Source of the DNA: JAPLDA01 sp043742705
GTDB taxonomy: Bacteria; Bacteroidota; Bacteroidia; AKYH767-A; 2013-40CM-41-45
NCBI GenBank assembly: GCA_043742705.1
Contig: JAYTXY010000106.1
Location: forward strand, 1-39,782
Length of the DNA: 39,782 bases
Direction: 5' to 3'
Under the pieces are notes generated by a model, which saw only the letters and a list, made by a program, of their open reading frames with translations, had not been told where the DNA came from and searched no databases. Every line of letters starts with the position of its first letter. Positions within the stretch are counted from its first letter, which is position 1. Shown here in pieces: positions 1 to 8,353 of the stretch. The position numbers and the translations under genes are program-made.

Positions 1-14
1 CCAATATTGCCGCA

Positions 15-1616
15 TCAAAAATCAAAATAATAATTTTCCAACGCAGTTCGTATTCCGAAGTAGAAAAATTTCGTGGGTGAATTGACAAGTGTGTTTTTAA
101 ATGTGCGATCACTCACTCCTGCTTCCACCACAAAATTTGTTTTCGGATTTACAAGGTAAGATACTCGCAGATCCTTGTAAGTAGTGGTTGTCACAACACC
201 CTGAAGCATATAATTTCCGTAATCGCTTGGATGTGTATCGTAGCTAAGAAAGATATTATTGCCCACATTTGAATTAAGGAAATCTATTCCGCTTTGGCAG
301 TAAATATATTTTGCTTCCACGAAGAAATTCTTCCAGCGATAATTCACGAATGAAATGGATTCATAAAAATTCGCTCCCATCGGATGAGCCAATGCCTGGT
401 TATACTGCGAATAGTTTGTTTGTGAAGATTGATGTGAATACGTGTACGGTCGCACATAATTCAACTCCGTTTGAGCATTCAGATTTTTCACCTTGAAGAT
501 GTTGAAAGATTTTTCGCCAAGTTGGAACCCTTGTTTGTTTCCCCACCAGCCTTTTCCGTTACGTACTTCGCTCAGCACAAATTCATCGAGCAACAATTGT
601 CCGTATAAAATATTCCGCGAGTTGATTTTGAATTTTAAATTCAAACCAAGCAACTCATTGTCGGGAGAACCAACTGAGTATTCAATTGGTCGCAGAAAGA
701 TAACAGGGTTTGCATAATTAAAGTCGAACGATCGTTTCGAGATGACTGTTTCAAAAACTCCAATGCTAAACTGGTTTCTTCTTCCGAAGTTAAAATCAAG
801 ATAGCTGAAACGCCCAACCTTCTTCCTGAAACCGCCACTGTTATCTGCATCCGTAATTGAATCCTGCATCACCGTATAAATGACCGAGTATTTGAATTTT
901 CCAAACGTCATGTTCAGTCTGAGAAAAGGATAATTGGAAGCATTGTCGCTTAACAACAACGAACGATAACCGTCACCTATGAAATTTTTATCGTGAGCCA
1001 GTTGAAAATCAAAATGCTTGTTCAGCGTGTAACCAATTCCACCGTACGCCATGCTGAAATCATATACATGATTGCCAAGAAATTTCACACGGCCTTGCCC
1101 GGGTGCCACATTATTTGCATTTACAAATTCACTCACATAGTTCACGTAACTCACCCTGTTTTCCCGGAAGCCGGAATAGAAAAAAAACTTTTGTTTCACT
1201 GAACCCTGAACGAGCAGACCTCGCGAGTTCACGTACACATTATCTTTCGCGCTGTTGTCTCTTCCAATTTCAAAATTAAAAACAGGGTCAATGGAAAGTT
1301 TCAGATCATCATTGTTGACATAAATCAAATGTTCCTTGCGCAGCATTCTTCCAAACCATGTTTGATTGAACTTATTCTCTTTTACAATAGGTGACTGAAT
1401 GGAATCAAGCGGCATTTTATCACTGAGTTCGGAAATAGCAAAAGGCTTCATGGATGAATGAAAATGCACAGAATCATTTTCGTAATAGCTTTCAATTCTT
1501 GTATTTACATCCCGGTTTAATGGGAATAAATACTCCTGACCAAATGAAAATCGAAGATTGAAACCAAAATAAAAAATAAAAAATAAAAAATAAAAAATCC
1601 GTCTTCTTATTTTCAT
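15..1616 (-). CDS. RemB/Wzi-like outer-membrane protein
   Basis: A 533-residue protein with a very hydrophobic, Phe/Tyr-rich signal peptide (about residues 6-27, ending FGQ), followed by alternating beta-strand sequence typical of an outer-membrane barrel and ending in aromatic residues (YYFDF). The region containing HDKNFIGDGYRSLLLSDNA resembles the capsule-assembly Wzi / gliding-motility RemB family of Bacteroidota; this is recognised by eye, not by search. The family is associated with surface polysaccharide or gliding, and the neighbouring flippase gene fits a surface-polysaccharide role. The start ATG at 1616 is followed by four perfect AAAAAAT heptamers on the plus strand (1571-1598) that encode part of the signal peptide. 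A copy-number change there would shift the frame. The stop codon is at 15-17, so the gene is complete. Family placement is moderate; an outer-membrane barrel is the safer call. Confidence 0.6.
   Translation of the reverse strand: MKIRRRIFYFLFFIFYFGFNLRFSFGQEYLFPLNRDVNTRIESYYENDSVHFHSSMKPFAISELSDKMPLDSIQSPIVKENKFNQTWFGRMLRKEHLIYVNNDDLKLSIDPVFNFEIGRDNSAKDNVYVNSRGLLVQGSVKQKFFFYSGFRENRVSYVNYVSEFVNANNVAPGQGRVKFLGNHVYDFSMAYGGIGYTLNKHFDFQLAHDKNFIGDGYRSLLLSDNASNYPFLRLNMTFGKFKYSVIYTVMQDSITDADNSGGFRKKVGRFSYLDFNFGRRNQFSIGVFETVISKRSFDFNYANPVIFLRPIEYSVGSPDNELLGLNLKFKINSRNILYGQLLLDEFVLSEVRNGKGWWGNKQGFQLGEKSFNIFKVKNLNAQTELNYVRPYTYSHQSSQTNYSQYNQALAHPMGANFYESISFVNYRWKNFFVEAKYIYCQSGIDFLNSNVGNNIFLSYDTHPSDYGNYMLQGVVTTTTYKDLRVSYLVNPKTNFVVEAGVSDRTFKNTLVNSPTKFFYFGIRTALENYYFDF
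1566..1598. repeat. Heptamer tandem repeat in signal-peptide codons
   Basis: Four perfect consecutive AAAAAAT units lie at 1571-1577, 1578-1584, 1585-1591 and 1592-1598, with a partial unit AAAAT at 1566-1570. They lie inside the signal-peptide codons of the RemB-like gene. Because 7 is not a multiple of 3, gain or loss of one unit would put the gene out of frame. Confidence 0.9.
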
Positions 1617-1662
1617 ACGTGATGAAATAAAATATTTCCTAAAGATAACTAACTTTCAATAT

Positions 1663-2976
1663 TTATTTAAAGAACGTCCAAAACCCAAACTTGCGGTAAA
1701 CAGTTCCGATACAAAGCACATTCCACACAACCATTCCGACAACCTGTGCAATGCATGCTCCTAAAATTCCGTGAGCAGGAATGAGGATAAAACAAAAGAG
1801 CATGTTGAAGAGTGCTGCAACGATTGAAATGTTACGCATTAAATGCTGACGATCGGTCATGTTCAGGATTTGAGAAGGCAGCCCTGCAAATACAACAAAC
1901 AATTGCCCAAATAACAGGATGTATAATGCATCCTCGTGACCACTGAAATCCTTTCCGAATAATTTCAACACCAAGCCCGGGAATGCCATCAGCAAAATAA
2001 AAATCGGAAGTGCGGAAAAGAAAATAATCCGTACTGCGTTACGAGCAAGTTGCTTCAGTTCATTCGCATTACCGGAAGAATGAGCAATGGCAAACTTCGG
2101 CATCATGCCGCTGTTCACAGCGAGAATCGTAATGTTCGTAAGCGTTGAAATACGAATCAGCGCATTGTAGATTCCAACATCTGCTTCGGGAGCAAACGAA
2201 GCAAGAATCAGTGTTCCTGCCCATGACATCAGCAATTGCATTACGGTGGTAATAAAAATTGGGGACGAAGTCTTCAATAAATCCTTCACCGTAATTTCCG
2301 CCTTCGCAACGTGTTTTGAAAAAGAACTGAAACGCAAAAAGGAATATAAACTTAACACCGATACAATGCCCATGCAAGCAAACTGGATGTAAACAGGAAT
2401 GTGATTTCCGCGGTCGATGAATAAAAATGCAATCAATAAGATCGTTGCAAATGTTGAAACAGCAGTGGTCTGAAAAAATGTATAGGCATTTATTTTTTTT
2501 AACCCGCGAATAGATTCTGAACTGATCAGCATCAACACCAGCGGCAATACAAACAACGAATTGTAACGCAATACTTTTTCAAGCTGAGCTTTATGAAAAA
2601 TACTGTCAGCCATAAAGTGCGCGAAAAAAAACAGCACGACTGAAATCAATAAGCTTAACGGAACAAGAACTTTCAGCGCTTTCAGAAAAACTCCTTTGAC
2701 AGCAGAAAAATTATTCTTCGAGGAAAAGTCAGCAATGTATCGCACCAGCGAAACATCAAAGCCAAGTTTTCCGATGATGACAGCGAAACTCAAAATGGCA
2801 ATGCAAATGGCGACAATTCCCAATGCATCGGCACCATAAAATCGAGTGGTAATAACCGTAACAAGAAAACCGGTAAACATTCCAATCATCCGGATCAACA
2901 GCGATTTGAAACTACTGTTCACCGTGTCCCTGAAATCCAGGTCGTTTTTATATTTCTGAAAAGTGCGGTTGATCAT
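1663..2976 (-). CDS. Polysaccharide/oligosaccharide flippase (Wzx-like, MOP superfamily)
   Basis: A 437-residue integral membrane protein with about a dozen hydrophobic segments. It has the N-terminal pattern of the polysaccharide biosynthesis (Polysacc_synt) branch of the MOP flippase superfamily: a first helix followed by a TRFYGADALGI-like turn and then GKLGFDVSLVRYIA. Proteins of this family move lipid-linked sugar units across the inner membrane for O-antigen, capsule or exopolysaccharide. No glycosyltransferases are visible in the window, so the substrate is unknown. It lies 46 bases upstream of the RemB-like gene on the same strand, so co-transcription is plausible. The length is normal for the family and the start is ATG at 2976. 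Confidence 0.8.
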   Translation of the reverse strand: MINRTFQKYKNDLDFRDTVNSSFKSLLIRMIGMFTGFLVTVITTRFYGADALGIVAICIAILSFAVIIGKLGFDVSLVRYIADFSSKNNFSAVKGVFLKALKVLVPLSLLISVVLFFFAHFMADSIFHKAQLEKVLRYNSLFVLPLVLMLISSESIRGLKKINAYTFFQTTAVSTFATILLIAFLFIDRGNHIPVYIQFACMGIVSVLSLYSFLRFSSFSKHVAKAEITVKDLLKTSSPIFITTVMQLLMSWAGTLILASFAPEADVGIYNALIRISTLTNITILAVNSGMMPKFAIAHSSGNANELKQLARNAVRIIFFSALPIFILLMAFPGLVLKLFGKDFSGHEDALYILLFGQLFVVFAGLPSQILNMTDRQHLMRNISIVAALFNMLFCFILIPAHGILGACIAQVVGMVVWNVLCIGTVYRKFGFWTFFK

Positions 2977-3009
2977 CTACGAATAACGAATCAATACGAA
3001 TGTACGAAT
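2977..3009. repeat. ACGAAT-word repeat
   Basis: The core word CGAAT recurs at 2980, 2987, 2997 and 3005, the first pair 7 bases apart. The first 15 bases (2977-2991) match the left arm of the inverted-repeat element at 11602-11616 with one mismatch, so this looks like a half copy of the same family. Confidence 0.7.
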
Positions 3010-3062
3010 GACAAAATGTTACACGCTATCCGGGTCAATCAAAAATCAAAATTAAAAAATCT

Positions 3063-4004
3063 TTAGATCCCAATCGGATGCCAGGTCGTTTTGATTTCCT
3101 GAAAGTCCATGATGCGATATGGATTCTGCGCTCCTTCTTCCATCCAGTCATTCTTAGAGTAAATGACAGAACGTTTTACATTCAGTGAAGAATTGATCTG
3201 AACCTTTTTGATTTCCTCCACATCACTTCCGCAGTACACGCATGCATTTACATCCATGTGGTTTGAAAAATGAGGTAGCAACTCCGAACAAAACCCTGTG
3301 AGAATATTCACCACTCCGCCGGGAACATCTGACGAATTCAACACTTCACCAAATGTAACAGCACTTAATGGTTTTTCTTTTGAAGCAAGAATGATCACTG
3401 TATTTCCTCCTACAATGGCAGGAGCAATCGTGGAAACCAAACCAATCAGTCCGAAATTTTCAGGAGATAAAATAGAAACAATTCCCATCGGTTCCGGCAA
3501 CGAGAAATTAAAGTGTGATGACTCAACAGGATTCACAGCAGAAAAAACCTGCTGGTATTTATCGCTCCATCCTGCATAGTAAACAAGACGATCGATTGAA
3601 AGATTTACTTCCGACTCTGCTTCTGCCTGCGTTTGTCCTTGCTGAATTAATTCCGAAATGAATTGCGCTTTTCTTCCTTCAAGCATTTCAGCAATGCGGT
3701 AAAGTATTTGTCCTTTGTTAAATGCACTCTTGGAAGCCCATCCCGGCTGAGCCTTTCGCGCTGCCACCACGGCTTCACGAAAATCCTTTCGCGATCCGCG
3801 GCAAATGTTGGCAATGGATTTTCCGGCTTTGTCTTCGAGGATGTAATACCTTCCTGACTCTGTGCGAGGAAATTTTCCATCCACGTACAACTTGTAAGTT
3901 TTCATCACGTCAAGACGACCGCTTTTCTTTTCGGTGGAGTGTCCGTTTTCAGACATGCCGTTTGCGCTGACAGATGTTTTTGTTTTTGATTCAGGTGAAT
4001 TCAT
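3063..4004 (-). CDS. Catalytically incomplete aldehyde dehydrogenase-like protein (ALDH16 C-half-like)
   Basis: A 313-residue protein with a polar N-terminal tail (about 33 residues) followed by an aldehyde dehydrogenase fold: YKLYVDGKF near the start, then the nucleotide-binding part with PENFGLIGLVSTIAPAIVGG and VVNILTG. The catalytic half is missing: there is no LELGG glutamate motif and no GQxCC cysteine motif. It ends in TTWHPIGI, and the next gene starts only 86 bases downstream, so no room remains for a hidden catalytic domain. It follows the full-length ALDH by 11 bases. Together the two proteins total about 807 residues, close to ALDH16 family proteins, which join an active and an inactive ALDH domain in one chain. 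I infer that it is a structural or regulatory partner of the active enzyme. Confidence 0.8.
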   Translation of the reverse strand: MNSPESKTKTSVSANGMSENGHSTEKKSGRLDVMKTYKLYVDGKFPRTESGRYYILEDKAGKSIANICRGSRKDFREAVVAARKAQPGWASKSAFNKGQILYRIAEMLEGRKAQFISELIQQGQTQAEAESEVNLSIDRLVYYAGWSDKYQQVFSAVNPVESSHFNFSLPEPMGIVSILSPENFGLIGLVSTIAPAIVGGNTVIILASKEKPLSAVTFGEVLNSSDVPGGVVNILTGFCSELLPHFSNHMDVNACVYCGSDVEEIKKVQINSSLNVKRSVIYSKNDWMEEGAQNPYRIMDFQEIKTTWHPIGI

Positions 4005-4015
4005 TTCAACTGCGA

Positions 4016-5500
4016 TTAGTTTTCTAAATGTAAATACGGCATCAATCCATGCAATCCTCCTTCGCGTCCCATTCCGCTTTCTTTGTAACCACCGAATGGA
4101 GAAGTCGGATCAAATTTGTTGTATGTGTTTGCCCAGATTACTCCGGCACGGATCTGTGATGTAACCTTAAAAATCTTCGAGCCTTTATCTGTCCACACTC
4201 CGCCACTTAAACCATACGGAATGTTGTTTGCTTTTTCAATTACTTCTTCCACCGTTCTGAACGTCTGGATACCTAACACCGGTCCGAAAATTTCTTCCTG
4301 GACAATGCGAGATGATTGCGACACGTTGGTGAACAATGTAGGACGATAGAAGAATCCTTTTGAGGGAATGCTGCATGAAGACTGGTAACACGTTCCGCCT
4401 TCATTCGTTCCGATTTTTACGTAATGTTTTATTTTGTTGAGTTGCTCTCTGCTGTTGATTGCTCCAATGTCTGTGTTCTTATCCAACGGATCACCAACTA
4501 TCAACGTTTCCATCCTGTCTTTCAGTTTCCGAATCACGATGTCAGCCACACTTTCCTGTACGAACAAACGTGAACCTGCACAGCATACATGTCCCTGGTT
4601 AAAAAATATTCCGTTGATAATTCCTTCAACAGCCTGATCAATCGCTGCATCTTCGAAAATAATGTTAGCAGCTTTACCTCCGAGTTCAAGCGTGTACTTT
4701 TTATTTGTTCCGGCTAATGCACGCTGAATAATTTTTCCGACTTCCGTTGAGCCTGTGAATGCAACTTTATTAATGTCCGGATGATTTACAATTGCAGCGC
4801 CTGTTGCTCCTGCACCGGTGATAATGTTTACGACACCATCCGGCAATTCAGCTTCCTGCATAATCTCTGCAAGTTTCAATGCAGTGAGCGGAGTAGTTTC
4901 AGCAGGCTTCAACACAACAGTATTTCCGGCAGCAAGAGCCGGAGCTATTTTCCACGCAGCCATCAGCAAAGGAAAATTCCACGGAATGATTTGTCCTGCT
5001 ACACCCAATGATTTTGATTTTGCTCCAGGAGTAGCATAATCGACCTTATCAGCCCAACCTGCATAATAGAAAAAGTGAGCTGCTGCCAACGGAACATCTA
5101 CATCGCGTGATTCACGAATTGCTTTTCCTCCGTCCATACTTTCAATAACAGCAAGTTCGCGTGCGCGCTCCTGCATGATGCGCGCAATCCGATAAATGTA
5201 TTTGCCGCGTTCCTTCGCAGGCATTTTACTCCACACTTTGTCGTATGCGTTACGTGCTGACTTCACTGCTTTGTCAACATCGTTTGTATTGGCATCCGCT
5301 ACTTCAGAAATTTTTTGTTCTGTAGAAGGGCTGATGGTATCAAAATATTTTCCTGAATCAGGAGCAACAAATTTTCCGTTGATGAAAAGATCGTAACGAT
5401 TTTTCAGTTGTATATGATCGTTGCTTTCCGGAGCAGGAGCATAACTCCAGCCTTTCGAAAAATCCAACTTTGCATCCTTTTTTGATTTCGTTTTTTTCAT
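4016..5500 (-). CDS. NAD(P)-dependent aldehyde dehydrogenase
   Basis: A full-length ALDH of 494 residues. Visible motifs include IIPWNFPLLM (about 171-180), the cofactor-site motif FTGSTEVG (248-255), the general-base glutamate E272 in LELGGK, and the catalytic cysteine C306 in GHVCCAGSR. EIFGPVLGIQ and SPFGGYKESGMGREGG near the C-terminus are also family signatures. The likely job is oxidation of acetaldehyde released by DeoC to acetate, inferred from the neighbouring deoC gene; the substrate cannot be read from the sequence. It lies between deoC and the incomplete ALDH on the same strand. Its ATG at 5500 is only 8 bases from one arm of the inverted repeat around the four-helix-bundle gene, so that arm lies where a ribosome-binding region would be. 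Confidence 0.92.
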   Translation of the reverse strand: MKKTKSKKDAKLDFSKGWSYAPAPESNDHIQLKNRYDLFINGKFVAPDSGKYFDTISPSTEQKISEVADANTNDVDKAVKSARNAYDKVWSKMPAKERGKYIYRIARIMQERARELAVIESMDGGKAIRESRDVDVPLAAAHFFYYAGWADKVDYATPGAKSKSLGVAGQIIPWNFPLLMAAWKIAPALAAGNTVVLKPAETTPLTALKLAEIMQEAELPDGVVNIITGAGATGAAIVNHPDINKVAFTGSTEVGKIIQRALAGTNKKYTLELGGKAANIIFEDAAIDQAVEGIINGIFFNQGHVCCAGSRLFVQESVADIVIRKLKDRMETLIVGDPLDKNTDIGAINSREQLNKIKHYVKIGTNEGGTCYQSSCSIPSKGFFYRPTLFTNVSQSSRIVQEEIFGPVLGIQTFRTVEEVIEKANNIPYGLSGGVWTDKGSKIFKVTSQIRAGVIWANTYNKFDPTSPFGGYKESGMGREGGLHGLMPYLHLEN

Positions 5501-5508
5501 TTTACTCT

Positions 5509-6019
5509 AGTTCAAAGTTCTTAGTTCAAAGGAAGAATTCCTCCTTTAAAAATATTTAATTCGTTTTTGAAAGACTAAAATACACACTTTCTTCTTCCAT
5601 GAATTTACTACCCCGAAAATCAGAGGATTGTAAATACTTGATTATGCCGTGAATTATTTTTCCAATTTCAATAGAGTGTTTATTAAGCTCATCAAATTGA
5701 TCAGCAGAAATATAATTCAGATCAAGAGCAATAAACAGTTGACTTCTTACTTCCGCATTCGATGACTTTGCTATTGTTAAATATTGAATAAACTCTTTGT
5801 TTCCGTTCCGCTCAAAACCTTCAGCAATGTTTGATGTAATCGAAATACTTGCCCTTCTAATCTGATCTCTGAAAGCAAAATCTCTTGAAAATAACCCCTG
5901 ATCTGAAATTTTATAAATCCTGAGATTAAATACTCTTGATTTTTGCCAAGCAATTAAATCTTCAAAACTCTTGATTTGATTCATAATTTCTTTAAACTTT
6001 GAACTAAGAACTTTGAACT
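5509..6019. mobile_element. Inverted-repeat-bounded four-helix-bundle cassette (putative)
   Basis: Two perfect 23-base inverted repeats at 5509-5531 and 5997-6019 enclose one gene, the four-helix-bundle ORF at 5556-5984. Each arm is built from heptamers (GTTCAAA, GTTCTTA, GTTCAAA on the left). The unit fills the gap between deoC (stop at 6026) and the ALDH gene (ATG at 5500). Without it those two genes would be 14 bases apart, similar to the 11 bases between the two ALDH genes. Transcribed RNA could form a 23-bp stem around the gene, as described for intervening sequences in 23S rRNA genes that carry the same protein family. No target-site duplication is obvious. Mobility is inferred. Confidence 0.7.
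5556..5984 (-). CDS. Four-helix-bundle protein (S23 / 23S rRNA intervening-sequence protein family)
   Basis: A 142-residue, largely helical protein that starts IKSFEDLIAWQKSRVF and contains FRDQIRRASISITSNIAEG, both hallmarks of the S23/IVP four-helix-bundle family. That family was first seen inside 23S rRNA intervening sequences and is structurally related to Avd of diversity-generating retroelements. The biochemical role is unknown; basic surfaces suggest nucleic-acid binding. Here it is not in an rRNA gene but sits inside a 23-base perfect inverted repeat in the deoC-ALDH operon, on the operon's coding strand. No reverse transcriptase or template/variable repeat pair is visible nearby, so a retroelement role is not supported. 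Confidence 0.88.
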   Translation of the reverse strand: MNQIKSFEDLIAWQKSRVFNLRIYKISDQGLFSRDFAFRDQIRRASISITSNIAEGFERNGNKEFIQYLTIAKSSNAEVRSQLFIALDLNYISADQFDELNKHSIEIGKIIHGIIKYLQSSDFRGSKFMEEESVYFSLSKTN

Positions 6020-6025
6020 TAAGAA

Positions 6026-6928
6026 TTAATCTTTTGAAAAATAATCGATACTCTGATAAACACCCGTCTGTTCTTTCATCAACTGCATGAGAATATCGTT
6101 TGCAAGAGCGCTTGCTCCGAAACGGAACATATCAGGATTCATCCAGTCGTTACCAAGTGTTTCGTAAAGGACAACCAAATAATGAATCGCCAGTTTAGAA
6201 GTTGCGATTCCGCCCGCAGGCTTCATCCCGATTTTTTTTCCAGTTGCATAATAGAAATCACGGATCGCTTCAAGCATCACCAGCGTAACAGGCAACGTAG
6301 CTGCCGGCTGAACTTTTCCTGTTGATGTTTTAATAAAATCTGCTCCTGCATGCATGGCAATATCACTTGCTCTGCGGACATTGTCCAATGTGCTGAGTTC
6401 ACCAGTTTCCAGGATCACTTTCAAATGAGCTGCTCCGCATGCTTCTTTCACTGCAGCGATTTCATCAAATACAAAACTGTAATCTCCTGCTAAAAATTTT
6501 CCACGGGAAATCACCATGTCGATTTCATCAGCGCCTTCGTTTACTGCCCACTTCGTTTCTTCAAGTTTTACTTTGCGGGAAGACATTCCGCTCGGGAAAG
6601 CAGTAGCAACAGCGGCAACATGAATCTTCGATTTCTCAAGAGCCTTCTTTGCGATGCGAACCATGTTCGGATACACACATACAGCAGCAACTTGCGGAAC
6701 TCCGGGAAGACTATCATGCGGATGCATCGCTTTGTTGCAAAGCTGAATCACTTTTCCGGGCGTGTCTTTCGCTTCGAGCGTAGTAAGGTCGATCATACTC
6801 ATCGCCAGTTTTAAGGCAGAAAGTTTTGATTCCTTCTTCACGCTTCGTTTGGTGAAACGCGAAATGCGTTCTTCCACCCCAACCTGGTCAATGGCCGGAC
6901 TGTTTACTATATCAAGGGATAAACTCAT
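6026..6928 (-). CDS. deoC: Deoxyribose-phosphate aldolase
   Basis: DeoC cleaves 2-deoxy-D-ribose 5-phosphate to glyceraldehyde 3-phosphate and acetaldehyde in deoxynucleoside catabolism in the cytoplasm. The catalytic residues are visible: the Schiff-base lysine K200 in FIKTSTGK, the second lysine K236 in GMKPAGGI, and the aspartate D137 in EIDMVI. The 300-residue length includes an N-terminal extension compared with the shortest bacterial enzymes. The downstream aldehyde dehydrogenase would remove the acetaldehyde. No thymidine phosphorylase or phosphopentomutase gene is in the window. A -7-like box TAACTTTG lies upstream (6996-6989, minus strand). The operon is interrupted directly after the deoC stop by the inverted-repeat cassette. 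Confidence 0.95.
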   Translation of the reverse strand: MSLSLDIVNSPAIDQVGVEERISRFTKRSVKKESKLSALKLAMSMIDLTTLEAKDTPGKVIQLCNKAMHPHDSLPGVPQVAAVCVYPNMVRIAKKALEKSKIHVAAVATAFPSGMSSRKVKLEETKWAVNEGADEIDMVISRGKFLAGDYSFVFDEIAAVKEACGAAHLKVILETGELSTLDNVRRASDIAMHAGADFIKTSTGKVQPAATLPVTLVMLEAIRDFYYATGKKIGMKPAGGIATSKLAIHYLVVLYETLGNDWMNPDMFRFGASALANDILMQLMKEQTGVYQSIDYFSKD

Positions 6929-6931
6929 TGT

Positions 6932-6965
6932 CAGAAGTTATACGTTGTCAGTTATCGTTACACGA
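6932..6965. repeat. Heptamer-period repeat upstream of deoC
   Basis: Consecutive 7-base words from about 6934: GTCAGAA, GTTATAC, GTTGTCA, GTTATCG. They begin directly before the deoC start codon, so they would lie in its 5' leader. Confidence 0.6.
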
Positions 6966-6988
6966 AAAACTATAAACCGTTGAATAAA

Positions 6989-6996
6989 CAAAGTTA
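6989..6996 (-). promoter_or_regulatory. Candidate -7 promoter box for deoC
   Basis: On the minus strand this reads TAACTTTG, an exact match to the Bacteroidota -7 consensus TAnnTTTG, about 60 bases upstream of the deoC ATG. No well-spaced -33 TTG was found, so the call is tentative. Confidence 0.4.
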
Positions 6997-7012
6997 AAAA
7001 AATATTTCAAGC

Positions 7013-7612
7013 TTAGAACTTGTATTGCAAGGTAAACGCTAGGACGGTATTGTACTGGCCGCTGTTAAAAAAATCGGTGACCGTACCCGGAAACGGTCGA
7101 ATCGGCAGAATAGACGTACTGAAACGGGTATTCAGGATTAGTTTTTCCGTGAGCGGATAACTTAAACCTACATTTCCGGAGAATTCAATTTTTTTGAACG
7201 GAGGCATTCCTTTCAAAATACCAAACTCGCTTTCTTCCTCTGAAAATATCAAAACACCCACTGACGGGCCGACTTCAAAATTCAATTTCGTGGCAACCTG
7301 ATATTTGAACAAGACAGGAACTTCAAAATATGAAAGACGCATTACATAGAATTGATTATCGTTATCAGGATCTACAGGTCTGCGACTTCCCTTTTGAATG
7401 AAAATTATTTCCATTTCCAAAGAAGTCTTTTCTTTCAAATCAGTACTGACAAATCCTCCGGCAACAATTCCCGCCTTGTTGAAACCGGACAGTTGATCAC
7501 CTGCAACCTGTGTGGTGCTTACTCCGGCTATCAGTCCTCCATGAAAACGTTGTGCGTAGAGGCATTGAAATGAAAAGATAAACAACCCTGTAAAAAATAA
7601 TTTTCTGAACAT
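7013..7612 (-). CDS. PorT-like outer-membrane beta-barrel protein
   Basis: A 199-residue protein with a signal peptide (residues 1-20, ending LYAQ), then an eight-strand-type small barrel. The opening FHGGLIAGVSTTQVAGDQLSGF and KAGIVAGGF are typical of the PorT / outer-membrane beta-barrel domain-2 family of Bacteroidota. The final strand ends in Phe (LQYKF), as expected for an outer-membrane barrel. Members are common and mostly of unknown function; one member, PorT, takes part in type IX secretion, but this family is large and I do not claim orthology. It is transcribed alone, divergently from the membrane protein gene at 7756. Confidence 0.8.
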   Translation of the reverse strand: MFRKLFFTGLFIFSFQCLYAQRFHGGLIAGVSTTQVAGDQLSGFNKAGIVAGGFVSTDLKEKTSLEMEIIFIQKGSRRPVDPDNDNQFYVMRLSYFEVPVLFKYQVATKLNFEVGPSVGVLIFSEEESEFGILKGMPPFKKIEFSGNVGLSYPLTEKLILNTRFSTSILPIRPFPGTVTDFFNSGQYNTVLAFTLQYKF

Positions 7613-7635
7613 GATAATTCCTTAGGATGACGGAG

Positions 7636-7643
7636 CAAAAATA
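7636..7643 (-). promoter_or_regulatory. Candidate -7 promoter box for the PorT-like gene
   Basis: The minus strand reads TATTTTTG, matching TAnnTTTG, 24 bases upstream of the ATG at 7612. No clear -33 element is seen. Confidence 0.4.
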
Positions 7644-7755
7644 CGATTCATGTGACTGAATACATCGTCATGAAAAAATAAATTGCGGATAGCAAAATTG
7701 GGAATAACCTTCGGGCGTAATGCCCGTTTAAATTACCAAACCAAAACCAAACGTC

Positions 7756-8334
7756 ATGAAAAAAATTCTCATTGCTTCACTAGTCGGTGCCCTTATCATG
7801 TTTGTATACAGTGCACTTTCGTGGATGGTGCTTCCGACTCATCACGACTCCTTTCATTATACTCCTGCTCAGGATTCAATTTTGAGTGCATTAAAAAATG
7901 CCGGTCTAACTGACGGGGCCTATTATATGCCAACTCTCGACAACAGGAACGTTTCATCATTTGATTCGGAGTATCATAAAAAAGGCGAAGAGATGATGAA
8001 AGCAAACATAGGGAAGCCGATGGCGACCGTTTTTTATCTTGACAAGGCAGCCGGGATGGATCCTATGCAGATGGTAAGAGGGTTTTTCTATACACTCATT
8101 GCCCTTTTCTGTGTTTGCATGCTACTCTCATTAGCATACCAAAGCGATGCATCATTTTTTATGCGCTGGTGGATGGTGATGCTGATCGCAATTATTTACA
8201 CGATGATGGGTCCGCTGATGGGACATAACTGGATGATGGAGCCGTGGCATTACACAAAAGGATTTATCTGCGATGCTTTCATCGGCTGGGGACTAACAGG
8301 CCTGTGGCTGGCGAAGTACCTGAAAAAAAATTAG
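7756..8334 (+). CDS. Conserved-looking small membrane protein of unknown function
   Basis: A 192-residue protein with one N-terminal membrane segment (about residues 5-26), an outward-facing loop of about 80 residues rich in Asp/Ser, and three further membrane segments (about 107-125, 135-155 and 165-187). The C-terminal half is notable for Met and Trp (MRWWMVMLIAIIYTMMGPLMG). I recognise no catalytic motif and cannot name a family with confidence. It is a single gene: divergent from the PorT-like gene and convergent with the Omp28-like gene, from which a hairpin separates it. Confidence 0.75.
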   Translation: MKKILIASLVGALIMFVYSALSWMVLPTHHDSFHYTPAQDSILSALKNAGLTDGAYYMPTLDNRNVSSFDSEYHKKGEEMMKANIGKPMATVFYLDKAAGMDPMQMVRGFFYTLIALFCVCMLLSLAYQSDASFFMRWWMVMLIAIIYTMMGPLMGHNWMMEPWHYTKGFICDAFIGWGLTGLWLAKYLKKN

Positions 8335-8353
8335 TCTGAAATCCAAAAAAAAG

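Noticed and set aside
3063..4004. Frameshifted full-length aldehyde dehydrogenase
   Set aside because: Only 86 bases separate its stop from the next gene, too few for a catalytic domain, and the protein has a clean end.
5509..6019. Diversity-generating retroelement, because the four-helix-bundle family is related to Avd
   Set aside because: No reverse transcriptase gene and no template/variable repeat pair are visible in the window.
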